The notes below the pieces were generated by a model, which made no database searches, had not been told where the DNA came from, and worked only from the letters and a program-made list of their open reading frames with translations. The translations under genes and the position numbers were made by a program. Positions 35,376 to 46,101 of a stretch of DNA of 64,000 bases are shown piece after piece. Origin of the DNA: CAJXJP01 sp963926055 (GTDB taxonomy: Bacteria > Patescibacteriota > Gracilibacteria > BD1-5 > UBA6164). Numbering within the stretch: the first letter of the stretch is position 1; each line of letters begins with the position of its first letter. The DNA is taken from contig CAWUVK010000002.1 of the NCBI GenBank assembly GCA_963926055.1, forward strand, positions 37,473-101,472, read 5' to 3'.

Positions 35376-36428
35376 ATGAGTTTTACGAGAAAACCAACAC
35401 AAGAAATAAAGAAAAAACCAAGCCTTATTTTTAGATTTATAAAGTTGTGTATTTGGATCAGTATTTTGATTTTAGGATACATTTATATTTGATATTCAAA
35501 CTTTAGTTCTGCTATTTTAATAGAAGAAAAACAAGAAATTATTATCAAACAACAAGAAAGTTTTAGTGATCTTTCACAAAGATTATGACTCAATGAAACA
35601 TATTTAAAATATTATATTTCAAGAAATAATCCTGAATATTCTCTAAAAGTTGGGAGATTTGAAATACCAGAAAATGCAAAAATTGAGGATATTTTAGAAG
35701 CGCTTCAGAAACCTATTTTTGACACAAGAAATATTACTATTTTAGAAGGTTGGAATATTTTTGATACGGATGAATATTTATATAATCAAGGATTAATTTG
35801 AGAATGAGAATATATTGCTTATGCGAGAAATCAAGAAAAAATCACAGCATTAAATGAATTTTTCCCATTTTTAGATAATCTAGAAACACTTGAATGATAT
35901 TTATATCCAGATACCTATACGATTGATCCAGCAACTTTTGCAATAAATAAATTTGTTATTTTACAACTCGAAACTTTTGAAATAAAAGTGTACAATAAAT
36001 TATTTTCTGCATCAAATCTAAGTTTAAAAGATTTTCAAGATATGGTAAATTTAGCAAGTATTGTGGAAAAAGAAGAAAAAAATTCTGCAGAAAAATCTAC
36101 CGTAGCAGGAATTTTGAAAAAAAGATTAGACGAATGATGGATGATTTGAGCCGATATAACTGTTTGTTATCCGTATGAACTTACCGCACACGAATGTAAA
36201 CTCATAATCACAAAATATTTATACGAAAAGACAGAATATAATACCAGACAAATGGTTTGACTTCCAAAAACTCCAATTTGAAATCCAAACTTTGAAACAA
36301 TCAATGCAACAATAAATTACAAAGAAACTCCATATTATTATTATCTCCACGATATTCAAACATGACAAATTTATTACGGAAAAAACAACGCAGAACACGA
36401 AAGAAATAAATCTTTATACTTAAGATAA
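35376..36428 (+). CDS. mltG: Endolytic murein transglycosylase MltG (YceG-like)
   Basis: A 350-residue enzyme that cleaves nascent glycan strands and sets their length. One N-terminal membrane segment (about residues 18-40) is followed by a LysM-like region (FSDLSQRLGLNETYLKYY) and the YceG domain, with LEGYLYPDTYTI, the catalytic glutamate in NLASIVEKEE (about residue 231), VAGILKKRL and YNTRQMVGLPKTPIGNP. The ATG at 35376 (MSFTRKPTQ) is chosen over the upstream ATG at 35286, which would add an unusual 30-residue hydrophobic lead. The stop overlaps the next start (TAATG). Confidence 0.92.
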
Positions 36429-36877
36429 TGCAAAAAATTCAAGAAAAAGATGAACAAATCAACAGAAAACACAGAAGATTAATTCAAAAACTACAAACTA
36501 TTTGGTTTTATAAATTTTTTCTCTCAGGTGTAAAAACTATTTTTTCACCAGTAAAAAAATTTATAGTTATTTGATGAAAATGATTTTGAAAAATAAAATG
36601 AATTATTTCACTTTCTACATTTAGAATATTTTGAAAAAAAATCTGATATATTGATGATTTTGTTATTAATAATAAAGCTCGCTGAAAATGACTGTGAAAA
36701 AAATTAATGATTGATACACTCAAAAAATCTCAGGACTCTCAACACGATTATGTGACACTAATCAGTGAAAAAAATAGAAAAGCTTCTCATCATTTATATA
36801 AAAAAGTCTGATTTAGTGTGATTAGTTTGTGAGCATTTGTGTTTGCGTATAAAAAGATCAAGAAAAATAAAAAATAA
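36428..36877 (+). CDS. GNAT-family N-acetyltransferase, almost entirely UGA-glycine
   Basis: A 149-residue acetyltransferase. A strand IGYIDDFVINNKA leads into the acetyl-CoA P-loop ARGKGLGKKLM (about residues 87-97), then YVTLISEKNRKASHHLYKKVGF, the motif B region. Of about thirteen glycines, twelve are UGA, including all three glycines of RGKGLG. The start ATG overlaps the mltG stop (TAATG), so translation is coupled. The N-terminal 40 residues are basic and helical; the C-terminus is a hydrophobic stretch ending KKIKKNKK. The substrate is unknown; coupling to mltG suggests envelope or cell-wall modification. Confidence 0.75.
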
Positions 36878-36878
36878 A

Positions 36879-36914
36879 AAAATATTTCCTTAAAATAAAG
36901 GGAATATTTTTTTT
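36879..36914 (+). terminator. Terminator after the mltG-GNAT pair
   Basis: AAATATTTCC and GGGAATATTT stem with an A-tract before it and eight T after it. Confidence 0.65.
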
Positions 36915-36968
36915 GTTATATAAAAGAAAACTGCTATAATTATTTTAATTATTTTTTGAAAAAAATTT

Positions 36969-38636
36969 ATGAGAAAAATTTTAGGTATTATTATAATGTG
37001 TATAATTTTTTCTTCTCAAAGTTATGCAGAAGAATTTAAAAAAGTTGATCAAAATTTTCTTTCGAGTTGTTATCAATATTATGCAGAAATTCCTGGGAAA
37101 AATTTCCAAGAAAATGAAATATTTGTCATCAATTGAGATTTTAAAGATCTTGTGATAACTCAATCTGAATATTTTTCTCGCGTACAGTTATTTGATACTG
37201 TTGAGACACAATTTAATTATAACAGCGAAAATATTTCTGAAATAAATTTTTTACTAGATGAAAATCCAAATACATTTATTCAACTAGATACGAGTGAAAT
37301 ATCTGAAATAATTTTAGATTTTTGAGAATTTATTAGTGAAAAAACTATTCAAATGCAATTTAATTTTGAAGCAAAATATCACGATTTTCAAATTTCACTG
37401 AGTGCTGATAATCAAGAATTCATCGATGTAGATGTTGCAGATATCTGAGATTATAGCTTTAAATACATACGTTTAAAAATATTTAAAGATGTAAAAACGA
37501 CAAATGATGAAAAAATAAAAATTTCTCAATTATCATTTATAAAAAAATCTTACGAATATTTAGTCGAAAATAATTGAGATGATATTATGAAAATTTATAC
37601 ACAAAATACTTGTGTAGAAAAAAATATTATCCCAAAATATACTTCAAAATTATCAAGTTCAGTGGATACAAGAAAAATAAATATTTATTATGAAGAAAAT
37701 CCATTTTTAGTAGAAAATCCTGAAAATGATTCTGACTGAGATGGTGTTTTAGATAAAGCCGATAATTGCATATTTATATTTAATCCAAAGCAAAATGATA
37801 CTAATAGTAATAAAGTATGAGATCTTTGTGCTGATGATGATAATGATGGAATTAATGGAAACAAAGATAATTGTTTAAATATTTATAATCCAAAGCAAAC
37901 TGATATAAATAGAAATAATATTTGAGATGATTGCGAATTTGATGCTGATAGTGATGGCGTTTTTGATAGCTTTGATAACTGTAGAAATATTGCAAATGCG
38001 GATCAAAAAGATACTGACAAAGATACTATTTGAAATGCTTGTGATAATTGTAAACTTTATAATCCAAATCAGCGTGATGTTGATGAAAATAATATTTGAG
38101 ATGTTTGTGACCAAGCAAATCAAAATCTACAACAAAATGACGATGACAATGATGAAATAATAAATAATCTCGATAATTGTAGATATATTTCAAATAAAAA
38201 TCAACTTGATAATGATAATGATGGAGTTTGAGATGCTTGTGATAATTGTAAAAATTTTCAAAATAGTCGTCAAATAGACTTTAATCAAAATTGAATCTGA
38301 GACAAATGTGAAGATTCAGATACAGATGGAATTGAGTGATATCTAGATAATTGTATCAATAATTATAATCCTGACCAAAAGGATGATAATAATAACGGAG
38401 TCTGAAATGTTTGTGAAGACGATGACAATGATGGAATAATTGCAGCAAATGATAATTGTGCGTTCAAATATAATCCTGATCAAACTGATATAGATAAAGA
38501 TGGTATTTGAGATGTTTGTGATACAAAAGACGATAGATTTCTCGAATCAAATAAAACTATTTTTATACTTCTATTCGTCATATTAATCGGTGTATTTGCT
38601 GGAGGAATTTTTGCACTTATGAAAAAAATAAAATAA
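36969..38636 (+). CDS. Surface protein with thrombospondin type 3 calcium-binding repeats
   Basis: A 555-residue protein with a signal peptide (LGIIIMCIIFSSQSYA, cleavage about residue 20), an N-terminal beta-rich domain of about 230 residues, then about nine TSP3 repeats of the type DSDGDGVLDKADNC and DNDGVGDACDNC, and a C-terminal membrane anchor (IFILLFVILIGVFAGGIFAL) with a basic end. TSP3 repeats bind calcium through Asp-rich loops and disulfide-linked cysteines. In nearly every repeat the second glycine of the DGxGDxC motif is UGA while the first is GGA or GGT. It is followed 22 bases later by the DUF2339-type gene. It is probably an outward-facing spacer or adhesin stalk. Confidence 0.85.
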
Positions 38637-38658
38637 TTTAGTATATAACATATAAAAG

Positions 38659-41600
38659 ATGTTTCAATTATTAAACAGAATTTCGTGGCTTCTATCAATA
38701 GTCATCTGATATATATTTTTAGAGGTCATTAGTTTTTGATTTTTGTGATATTCTTCTGCTATTTTTTGAATTGTAGTCGGAATAATTTTTAAACAATTAT
38801 TTCTTTCAAAAGATTTTATAACGCAAAGATTAGAATTCTTTGCAAATGCTGTAGAAAAAAGATGAGAAAAAAAATCTGAAAATAAATTATCTCAGGAAAC
38901 TACTCTAAAAAATGAAAATACTTTCGCAGAAAAATCTGAAAAAGTAACATCTAGTTCTCTACAAAATTCACAAGAAGATGTAATTCAGCTGGCTTGTGAT
39001 AAAATTTCTCAAGATTCTCACGACATTAAAAAAACTATTTGAGAAGAAAAAAATCTTGAAGAAGAGCAAAAATATGAAAATAAGTTATCTCAAGAAAAAA
39101 ATATTATTTCTCAAGAGATAGAACTTCCAACGCAAAAATCTCAATTTGAAATTTATATTACCAAATTTTTCTCAGAAAATTTATTAGCAAAAATTGGTTC
39201 TATATTAGTTTTCTTATGAGTAGTATTTCTTATGAGTTTGATTTGGAATCAAATCCCTTCTATTATTAAAATTTTAATCTGATTTTTTATCTGATTTTCT
39301 ATCTATATATCTTGAGTAGTTTTAGATAAAAAGTGATATACTGGAGAATCTAAAATCTTACTTTGAACATGAATTTTAATAAATTTTCTCGTTATCTTAG
39401 CTGGAAAATATCTCATTTCAGGTTCACTCAATATAGCAGAAAATAGTTCAACTGGGATATTATCAAGCACAGCAACTTTCATATTACTCATATTAAATAC
39501 TGTTTTTGCTGTTGTAACATCGCTGGTATATAAGTCGAGAAATATTTTATTATTTGGTTTTGCTTTTGCATATCTCAATCCATTTTTAACTGGTGCCAGT
39601 AGCGATACTCCCTATTTATTAGTTGGATACAGTTTAATTATTTCTCTTTGAGCATTGTTTATTTGAGAAAAACAAAATGATACAACTTTAAAATATTGTG
39701 CATTTATCGGATGAAATCTATTATTTTTACTCGCACCGTTTAGTGAAAATATTGAATGGATTACAAAAATAATCGCAAGTGGTATATTAGCCATCTCAAG
39801 TTTTTATTACTTTTATAAATCGAGTTCTAGAAACTTACAAAATATTTTTATTGGAAATTATATATTTATTTTTGCATTATTATTTTTCGGAAATTTAGAA
39901 AATATCCTGAGTGAATCAAGTGGATTTATCATATATTTAATAAGTGTTTTAGGCTTTTTTGCTTGAGGAATATTTTTATTTCTCCGTCAAAAATTACCAA
40001 ATATTTTAACTATATTTTTTATTCCACTTTGAATATTTTTGCTCCAAATATTTTATTGAATAAATGATTTTCTCACTATTTGATTCGCAATATTTGTTTG
40101 TACATATTTTATCAGTTTCTTTATTTTAGAAAAATACATTCCAAACAAAATAAAATATATTTTTTGGATTACTTTAGCAATATTTATTATCATCATAAAT
40201 GGTTATAGCTTCAATCTCAATATAATAACATCATTTGAAACATTCCTCACAACAGCAATTATTTCAATACTATTTTTAGTGATTTGATATTATCTCGCTG
40301 TGAAAAAAGATTTATGATATCTATATAGTATTAGTACTTTTTGAAGTATTTTGATGTTATTACCAATTCTCACAAATAAAGTTTCTCAAAATTGAGAAAA
40401 TACGCTGATGATTTGATCAATTATTACCATAATTATTTTTGCCCTCTTAAATATTTTATTTTCTTTTGTGAGTAAAAAATTTAGAGAAAATGAAAATAAT
40501 CTACAAAATATTGTAATAGCTACTATTTTATGAGTATTATTTATAGCATTTCAACTCTATAGTTTCTGAAATATTTATTTCCCTTGAATAGCAACTTGAT
40601 TCAGCTTTTTAGCATTTGCTGGATTATATTTTATTCTTTCATATGTGATGACTTTAAAATTATGAATTCAAAATATTAAAGATTCTCAATATTTCAAAAA
40701 TATAGTTATGAATTATTTATTTATTTCTATTTCCCTACTGACTCTGAGTATTGCATTGATATTTTCAAATAATCCTGAAATTATTTCAACAGCTTGGATT
40801 TTTGAAGCGAGTATTTTATTTTATTTTTTCACAAAAACCAAAGAAAATAAAATATATATTCTTGCAATGATATTATTTATTATTGGGACATTATTGCTTT
40901 CAAACTTATCAGTAGCAAGAGCAGATTATATATTTTTGATACCATTTGCTTTAATTTTATGAGCATATATTTTGAATTTGAAAAATCTCGATTTTCTTGA
41001 AACATCACAATCAAAAGTCATTCACGATGTTGTTCATATTGTTTGAATGTGAATATTATGAAGTCTACTCATCCAAATCATCCCTTCAACTGGACAATGA
41101 TATAGTTTAGTATGAATATCTTTATTTTTAGCAATTTTAGCAATTTTATATGCAAGATTTTCATCTCATATTTTAAAACTTATAATAATTTTTTCGCTTG
41201 GAATATTAAGTTTGTATCATATAGTAAGTTTTGAAAGTATTATTTCTTTGATCGATAAACAAAATTTAGAATATCTCAGAGTGTTACAATATTTATGTTT
41301 TGTGATTATTTCAGCAACAGTATTCTGATTTACAAAATCAAATACTTTGAAAACATATAATCCATTTATGTATGTAGTCTATACTTTTTACACACTGATG
41401 ATTATTTCATTATTTATTTTAGATATTTTTGAAATTACATTTGCAGTAACGATATTCTGGTGAATTGTAGCAAGTATATTTTTACTCTTTGGAATCAGTA
41501 AAAATAAAATCAAAATGAGAACTTTATGATTATATTTACTCGCGTTAGTTCTTGGAAAAATATTTATTTATGATATTTGGTACGGATTAGATGACGCGAT

Positions 41601-41724
41601 TAGTAGAGTTATCGCGCTGATAGTTATTTGAATACTTATGATTATTATTTCAACTCAATATTCTAAAAAATATGGAAATAATATTGCCTGAGAATTTGAT
41701 ATCAAAAATTTATATAATAAATAA
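38659..41724 (+). CDS. Large polytopic membrane protein, DUF2339-like
   Basis: A 1,021-residue protein. Two or three N-terminal hydrophobic segments are followed by a charged, Gln/Lys/Glu-rich cytoplasmic linker (about residues 70-175) and then about twenty-five closely spaced membrane segments to the C-terminus. GSILVFLG near residue 190 and SRNILLFGFAFAYLNPFL fit the DUF2339 family of large integral membrane proteins of unknown function. UGA codons are very frequent inside membrane helices. It probably shares a transcript with the TSP3-repeat gene and ends at a strong terminator. DUF2339 assignment is by topology and length rather than by a decisive motif. Confidence 0.6.
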
Positions 41725-41729
41725 AATAA

Positions 41730-41761
41730 AAAACCAGCAAATTAATTTTGCTGGTTTTTTT
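41730..41761. terminator. Bidirectional terminator
   Basis: AAAACCAGCAAATTAATTTTGCTGGTTTT hairpin. Its stem is almost the same as that at 43391-43421. Confidence 0.85.
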
Positions 41762-43322
41762 ATGAAAAATATATTTTTTGAGGGTTTTCTAACGCTATAA
41801 AATAATTAAATATTTTTTCTATTGCTTTATAACGCACTTGTCATTTAATTTGATTAAAATTTCATCTTTTTCAAGCACAATCTGCATAAGAAAAAATTTC
41901 TTTATTATGAATAAAAATAGTTATTTTAAATTCATTTTCATTTGGCTTTTCTTCAAGAATTCTAAAAATTTTATTTCATCATTTTAAAATCTTCGTTGAA
42001 TCAATTAAATTTAAAATTTTAGGAGCATTTATATTTTCTTGAGAAAAAATATGTTCTTTCAAAAATATTTTTAACTTTGTATCATTTGAAAATAAAATAA
42101 CTCAAATAATCCATCACCAATCTCCTTTATCATTATTTTGGATAATTTCTTTGATCCTGTCTCGTAAAACACCTGGTATTTTTCTTTGTTTGATCATACT
42201 TGCTTTTATATGTGCGGTCATATCTGATACACGCGCTTTTTCTCAAAGTCTTTCATCAAGATTCTGGATATATATTTTTTCATCTTGCTCTCTATCAATT
42301 TGTGATCAAACTGTTTCTATATGCAGACGAACCATATTTGAATGATTCGCTATTTCTTTGAGGATTTTTTCATCAAAAGGATTTTCTTCTCATCTCAAGA
42401 AATTTTTTAAAATTCTATGAATTACCACATCCGCATATCTACGAATCGGAGAAGTAAAATGTGTATAATTTTTTACTTGCAAACCTTCATGAATTCATTC
42501 GAATAAAGTATAAAAACTTCTTTCTCACAATGATAAATGTTGTTTGTATAAAGCATCCAAATTATTTTCACTCATATGTTGCCCTGTTACACAATTTGCT
42601 AAAACCATAAATGATTCTATGATATCATGAGAAATTTTTTCTGCATGGGATTCAGACGAATTTTGCGATTTTTCTCACAGATGTAATCTTCTTCATTCTT
42701 CGGTATATCAGATAATTCCTCATTTATTTCTTCTGTTAATTCTGAGTTTATCACTAATTTCACGCATTGTATGAAGTGTTTGATGGAACTGAGAATCTCC
42801 ATCTACAAATTGTTGTGAAAATCCTGCATAATCCATACGAGAAAGATTTTTAAACTTAGATTCATAAAATTCATAGTTTACAATCTTTGCTTGATTATCT
42901 AAATCTATTTGCAAACTCATAGTATTTTTTAGACCATTTTGGTTGAGAGAAATCACTTCATTTGATAATTCTGGTGGAAACATATTTAAAACTCACGAAC
43001 GTCTATACACACTCGTACTTCTTTTCATAGCTTCCAAATCAAGAGGTGAATAAATAGGAATAGTTTCACATACATCAGAAATATGCACCCAAACACTATA
43101 TCCATTTTTTGTTTTTTCAGCCCAAATTGCATCATCCAAATCTTTTGATTCGAGTCAATCAATGGTTATGGCTTCTTGAAATTTTCTATCTTTTGCTTCG
43201 TCAATAATTCAAAAATTTAAAATATCATCAACTTGTGTTTTTGCTTCACGAGAATAATGCGTTGGAAATATAAAATTTTTTCATGCTCAAGTAAATATTT
43301 CTTGAGGAATAGAAATTCACAT
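41760..43322 (-). CDS. RNase II/R-family exoribonuclease (RNB domain)
   Basis: A 520-residue protein. The RNB catalytic motif is in TIDGLESKDLDDAIWAEK (about residues 52-69), with HISDVCETI, RRSGVLNMFPPELSNEVISL, MREISDKLR, NCVTGQHM and YTHFTSPIRRYADVVIHRIL following. These are the hallmarks of 3'-5' exoribonucleases. The N-terminal cold-shock domains of E. coli RNase II (644 aa) or RNase R (813 aa) are missing, so it is a minimal RNB protein. Upstream of ATG 43322 the same frame stays open for about eleven more codons with no start, and a GGGAGG lies in that stretch, so an N-terminal truncation is possible. UGA glycines are present. Confidence 0.8.
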
Positions 43323-43390
43323 AAAATTTAAATCTGAAAAAAATAGCCTCCCTATAATTTATTTATAAAATATTTTATAAATAAAGCAAA

Positions 43391-43421
43391 TAAAAAACCA
43401 GCAAAATTGCTGGTTTTTTTT
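43391..43421. terminator. Bidirectional terminator
   Basis: AAAAAACCAGCAAAATTGCTGGTTTTTTTT. It nearly duplicates the 41730-41761 stem, so the RNB gene lies between two like hairpins. Confidence 0.85.
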
Positions 43422-43427
43422 ATAAAC

Positions 43428-43730
43428 TTAAATAACATAATCTCGTTCTTTTAAATTAGATACTACACCTAATACAAATGCTGTTCGAGCGCATTTAAAT
43501 TTTTTTGTAGAGTCTTTAGAAAGTATTTCGATAAATCCATCTGGAATTAAAATATCTTGAGTTTCTTTATAACTCAAATACACTTTCATCGATTCTTCTT
43601 CATTTAAAGATTCCAAGTAAATATAACCTGAGTGATATGCTTCACATGGATTAATACCTTCCCAGCCACTAGAAGCTTGTTCAGGTAATAGTGCCATAAT
43701 ATCATCTGACAACTCATCATCTTCATTCAT
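43428..43730 (-). CDS. Small acidic protein, unknown, standard-code style
   Basis: A 100-residue acidic protein (MNEDDELSDDIMALLPEQ...) with KFKCARTAFVLGVV near the end. The start is placed at ATG 43730 because an SD (AAGGAAG) sits 8 bases before it; a longer frame from 43757 has none. All five glycines are GGN and no in-frame UGA occurs, unlike most neighbours of similar size. It lies between terminators as a single-gene unit. The low UGA use and the SD suggest a transferred gene. No family was recognised. Confidence 0.6.
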   Translation of the reverse strand: MNEDDELSDDIMALLPEQASSGWEGINPCEAYHSGYIYLESLNEEESMKVYLSYKETQDILIPDGFIEILSKDSTKKFKCARTAFVLGVVSNLKERDYVI

Positions 43731-43736
43731 GTTAAT

Positions 43737-43743
43737 CTTCCTT
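43737..43743 (-). promoter_or_regulatory. Shine-Dalgarno site of the acidic protein gene
   Basis: AAGGAAG on the minus strand, seven bases from ATG 43730. It decides the start. Confidence 0.6.
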
Positions 43744-43808
43744 TTTTTGAGTAACACAATATTTATATCAATATATTACTATTTGTCAAAAAAATACTCT
43801 ATATAAAA

Positions 43809-43844
43809 TAAAAAAATCTTATTAATAATAATAAGATTTTTTTT
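43809..43844. terminator. Terminator after sufS
   Basis: AAAAATCTTATTAATAATAATAAGATTTTT is a strong hairpin with A and T tracts. Confidence 0.8.
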
Positions 43845-45042
43845 ATTTTATAATTTCTTGAATTATATCAAAAAATGTATCAATTTCTTCTTTTGTATTA
43901 TAAATATACAAACTTGCTCTGACTGAATGAGCGTGACCGTAGGTTTTAAATAATGGGTGTGCACAGTGTTTTCCAGAACGAACGGCAATATTTTTTTCTG
44001 CCATTATTTCTGCAATATCATGAGAATGAATTCCATCAATTACAAATCCAAATACTGAAACTCTATTTTCTACAGATGTTGAACCAATTATTTTAAACTG
44101 AGGAAATTTTTCAGCTTTTTGTAAAAAATATTCTACTAAATCGTGTTCGATTTGTTCTATTTTTTCATATCCTCAAATTGAATCTATATATTCAAAAGCT
44201 TTGAGTAAACTTACAGCTCCAGTAACGTTTGGTGTTCCTGGTTCATATTTATCTGGAAGTCCACATGATCTATATGAATCAAAATTTACTTCTGAAATAG
44301 CTCAACCTCCTGAAAAAGCACATTCCATTTCTTCTAATAAAGCTAATTTTCCCCATAAAACTCAGATTCCAGAATCAGCAAAAACTTTATGCCCTGTGAA
44401 AAATAAGAAATCACATCAAATTGCTTTTACGTCAACCTTCATATGTGGAACACTTTGAGATGCATCAACTACAAATAACGTATCTTTTCTTTTTAATTCT
44501 CAAATTTTTTGTAAATCAAAAACTTGTCCCGTTACATTTGAAACATGTGTAAATGAAATTACTTTTACAGAATCATCATATTTTTTTTCAAAATCTTCAA
44601 AATCTATATCAAAATTTTCATCAACTTGTACATATTCAACGTTTATCCCAATTTCTTCTTTTAAAATTAGCCACGGAACCACATTCGCGTGATGCTCTAC
44701 AATCGAAACTAATACTGTATCACCTTTTAGTAATTTATTGTTTTTTCTCAATGTTTGAGCTAATAAATTAAGTGCGTACGTAGAGTTAAACGTATAAATA
44801 ACCTCTTTAAAAGAATCTGCGTTTAATACCTCAGCCGTTTTAACTTTTGATTGTTTATACAAAGTTTCTGCATTTTGGGCAATATCGTACATCCCTCTGT
44901 GAATATTTGAATAATTGTTTGATAAAAAATCTGTAATCCCGTCAATCACCATTTTTGGTTTTTGGCTCGTCGCAGTTGAATCAAAAAATATTAAATCTGA
45001 ATTATTTGAAAAAATAGGAAAATCCCCTTTAAAATTTGTCAT
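43843..45042 (-). CDS. sufS: Cysteine desulfurase, SufS/CsdA type
   Basis: A 399-residue PLP enzyme that takes sulfur from cysteine for Fe-S clusters. It starts MTNFKGDFPIF, has LIFFDSTATSQKP and NYSNIHRGMYDIA, with EHHANVVPW, VVDASQSVPHM, the PLP lysine in FTGHKVFADSGIGVLWG (about residue 217) and the catalytic cysteine in VRSGKHCAHPL (about 360). This is the class II (SufS) layout. The start at 45042 is preferred over ATG 45090, which would add 16 hydrophobic residues. UGA glycines are present, for example in SGGGAISEV. No SD is present. Other suf genes are not in the window. Confidence 0.93.
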
Positions 45043-45290
45043 TTTAAAATAAATAATAAAAAATGTAAAGTTCCTCACTATTCTAAGCATTTTTTAAATT
45101 TATCAAGAAAAAAATAATATAAGAAAATTAAAACAATCTATCTTATAAGGATAAATTATATTAATATACTTATTTATATATTTTTTATATAAAATAATTT
45201 GCAACAAATAAATAAATATATATATTCTTATAGCTTTCAAGTTAATGACTACTTGTAAGTATAACTAAAAAACTAAACATATAACAAAAC

Positions 45291-45296
45291 AAGGAG
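45291..45296 (+). promoter_or_regulatory. Shine-Dalgarno site of the 45304 gene
   Basis: AAGGAG, seven bases before ATG 45304; the strongest SD in the window. The gap 45043-45303 is otherwise AT-rich with a possible TATAAC -10 box near 45260. Confidence 0.7.
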
Positions 45297-45303
45297 CTCA
45301 GAA

Positions 45304-46037
45304 ATGAGTATCAAAAAAACAATTATCGGTGTAGCAATTTTAAGTTCTTTTCAATCTTTTGCTAATGAGCCTAGAGATTATTCCGATAACTCAGGAGTAC
45401 AACTATCTGGTACTGCTCGTTACGTCGTACGGCCTCAATTTGAAGTTAATAATCCAAATTCGACAAATACCACATATTACCAAAATACACTTGGTGATTT
45501 GATATTTGGAACTCAGATTAATAGTGGATATCAACATATTGCAATTGATATTTGGGAAAGTCCTCATGTTAACAATGAAAATTTCAATGTAACTAATGAC
45601 TATCTTGGATTGCCTATGCCAGGAATTTTGATTGGAAAGACAAGAAATCATTACATATATGGTAACGGACTGATTTTTCTCCACCCTCAGGCTGGACGAA
45701 ATAATCAAGATATATATTCTTTGTATCTCCACGAAGCGAATCTGATTGCACAACTTTATTTGAACGAGCAACGAGAGATGATCATCGACCGAAAACTGTA
45801 AGTAAAAATAGCGATTTAACGGATTACAATTATCGTTATGATGATGATGGTAGTTGTGTCTATAAAAAAGTAAGTTACGAGGCTCAACAACTTGTAATTT
45901 GGAAAAGGAATAATCGTTCTATACTTGTCGTAGGAGATATAGAATCAGATAAATTTAACACTAATTTAATTGGAAATGAAACAGACATGTTTCATTATAC
46001 AACATATCTAAATCTTTATAATAGCTATAAATGATAA
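45304..46037 (+). pseudogene. Secreted protein of unknown family, frameshifted, standard-code style
   Basis: The first frame (45304-45801, 165 residues) has a signal peptide (KKTIIGVAILSSFQSFANE, cleavage about residue 20) and a polar Asn/Tyr-rich body with a porin-like alternation (SGTARYVVRPQFEVNNP, FGTQINSGYQH). A second frame, open from 45705, carries the likely continuation (SKNSDLTDYNYRYDDDGSC ... YLNLYNSYK). The switch lies between 45705 and 45801; a (TA)3 tract at 45711 and an A4 run at 45792 are candidates. Glycines are all GGN. The end reads AAA TGA TAA, so it would stop at UGA in the standard code but one codon later here. No family was recognised. Confidence 0.65.
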
Positions 46038-46101
46038 ATGATATAAAATATTAGCAGGACTCTAGAGTCCTGCTCTTTGTACTGTATAAAAGTTAATAAA
46101 C

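Noticed and set aside
37875..38123. Open frames on the minus strand inside the TSP3 repeats
   Set aside because: They are shadows of the repeated GAT/AAT-rich coding strand.
36969..38636. Eukaryotic contamination as the source of the TSP3 repeats
   Set aside because: The gene uses UGA as glycine, has a bacterial signal peptide and anchor, and lies in an unbroken run of native genes. TSP3 repeats are also known in bacterial surface proteins.
41730..43421. Treating the paired hairpins as ends of a mobile element
   Set aside because: They are typical A-tract/T-tract terminators. No transposase, target duplication or terminal inverted repeat accompanies them.
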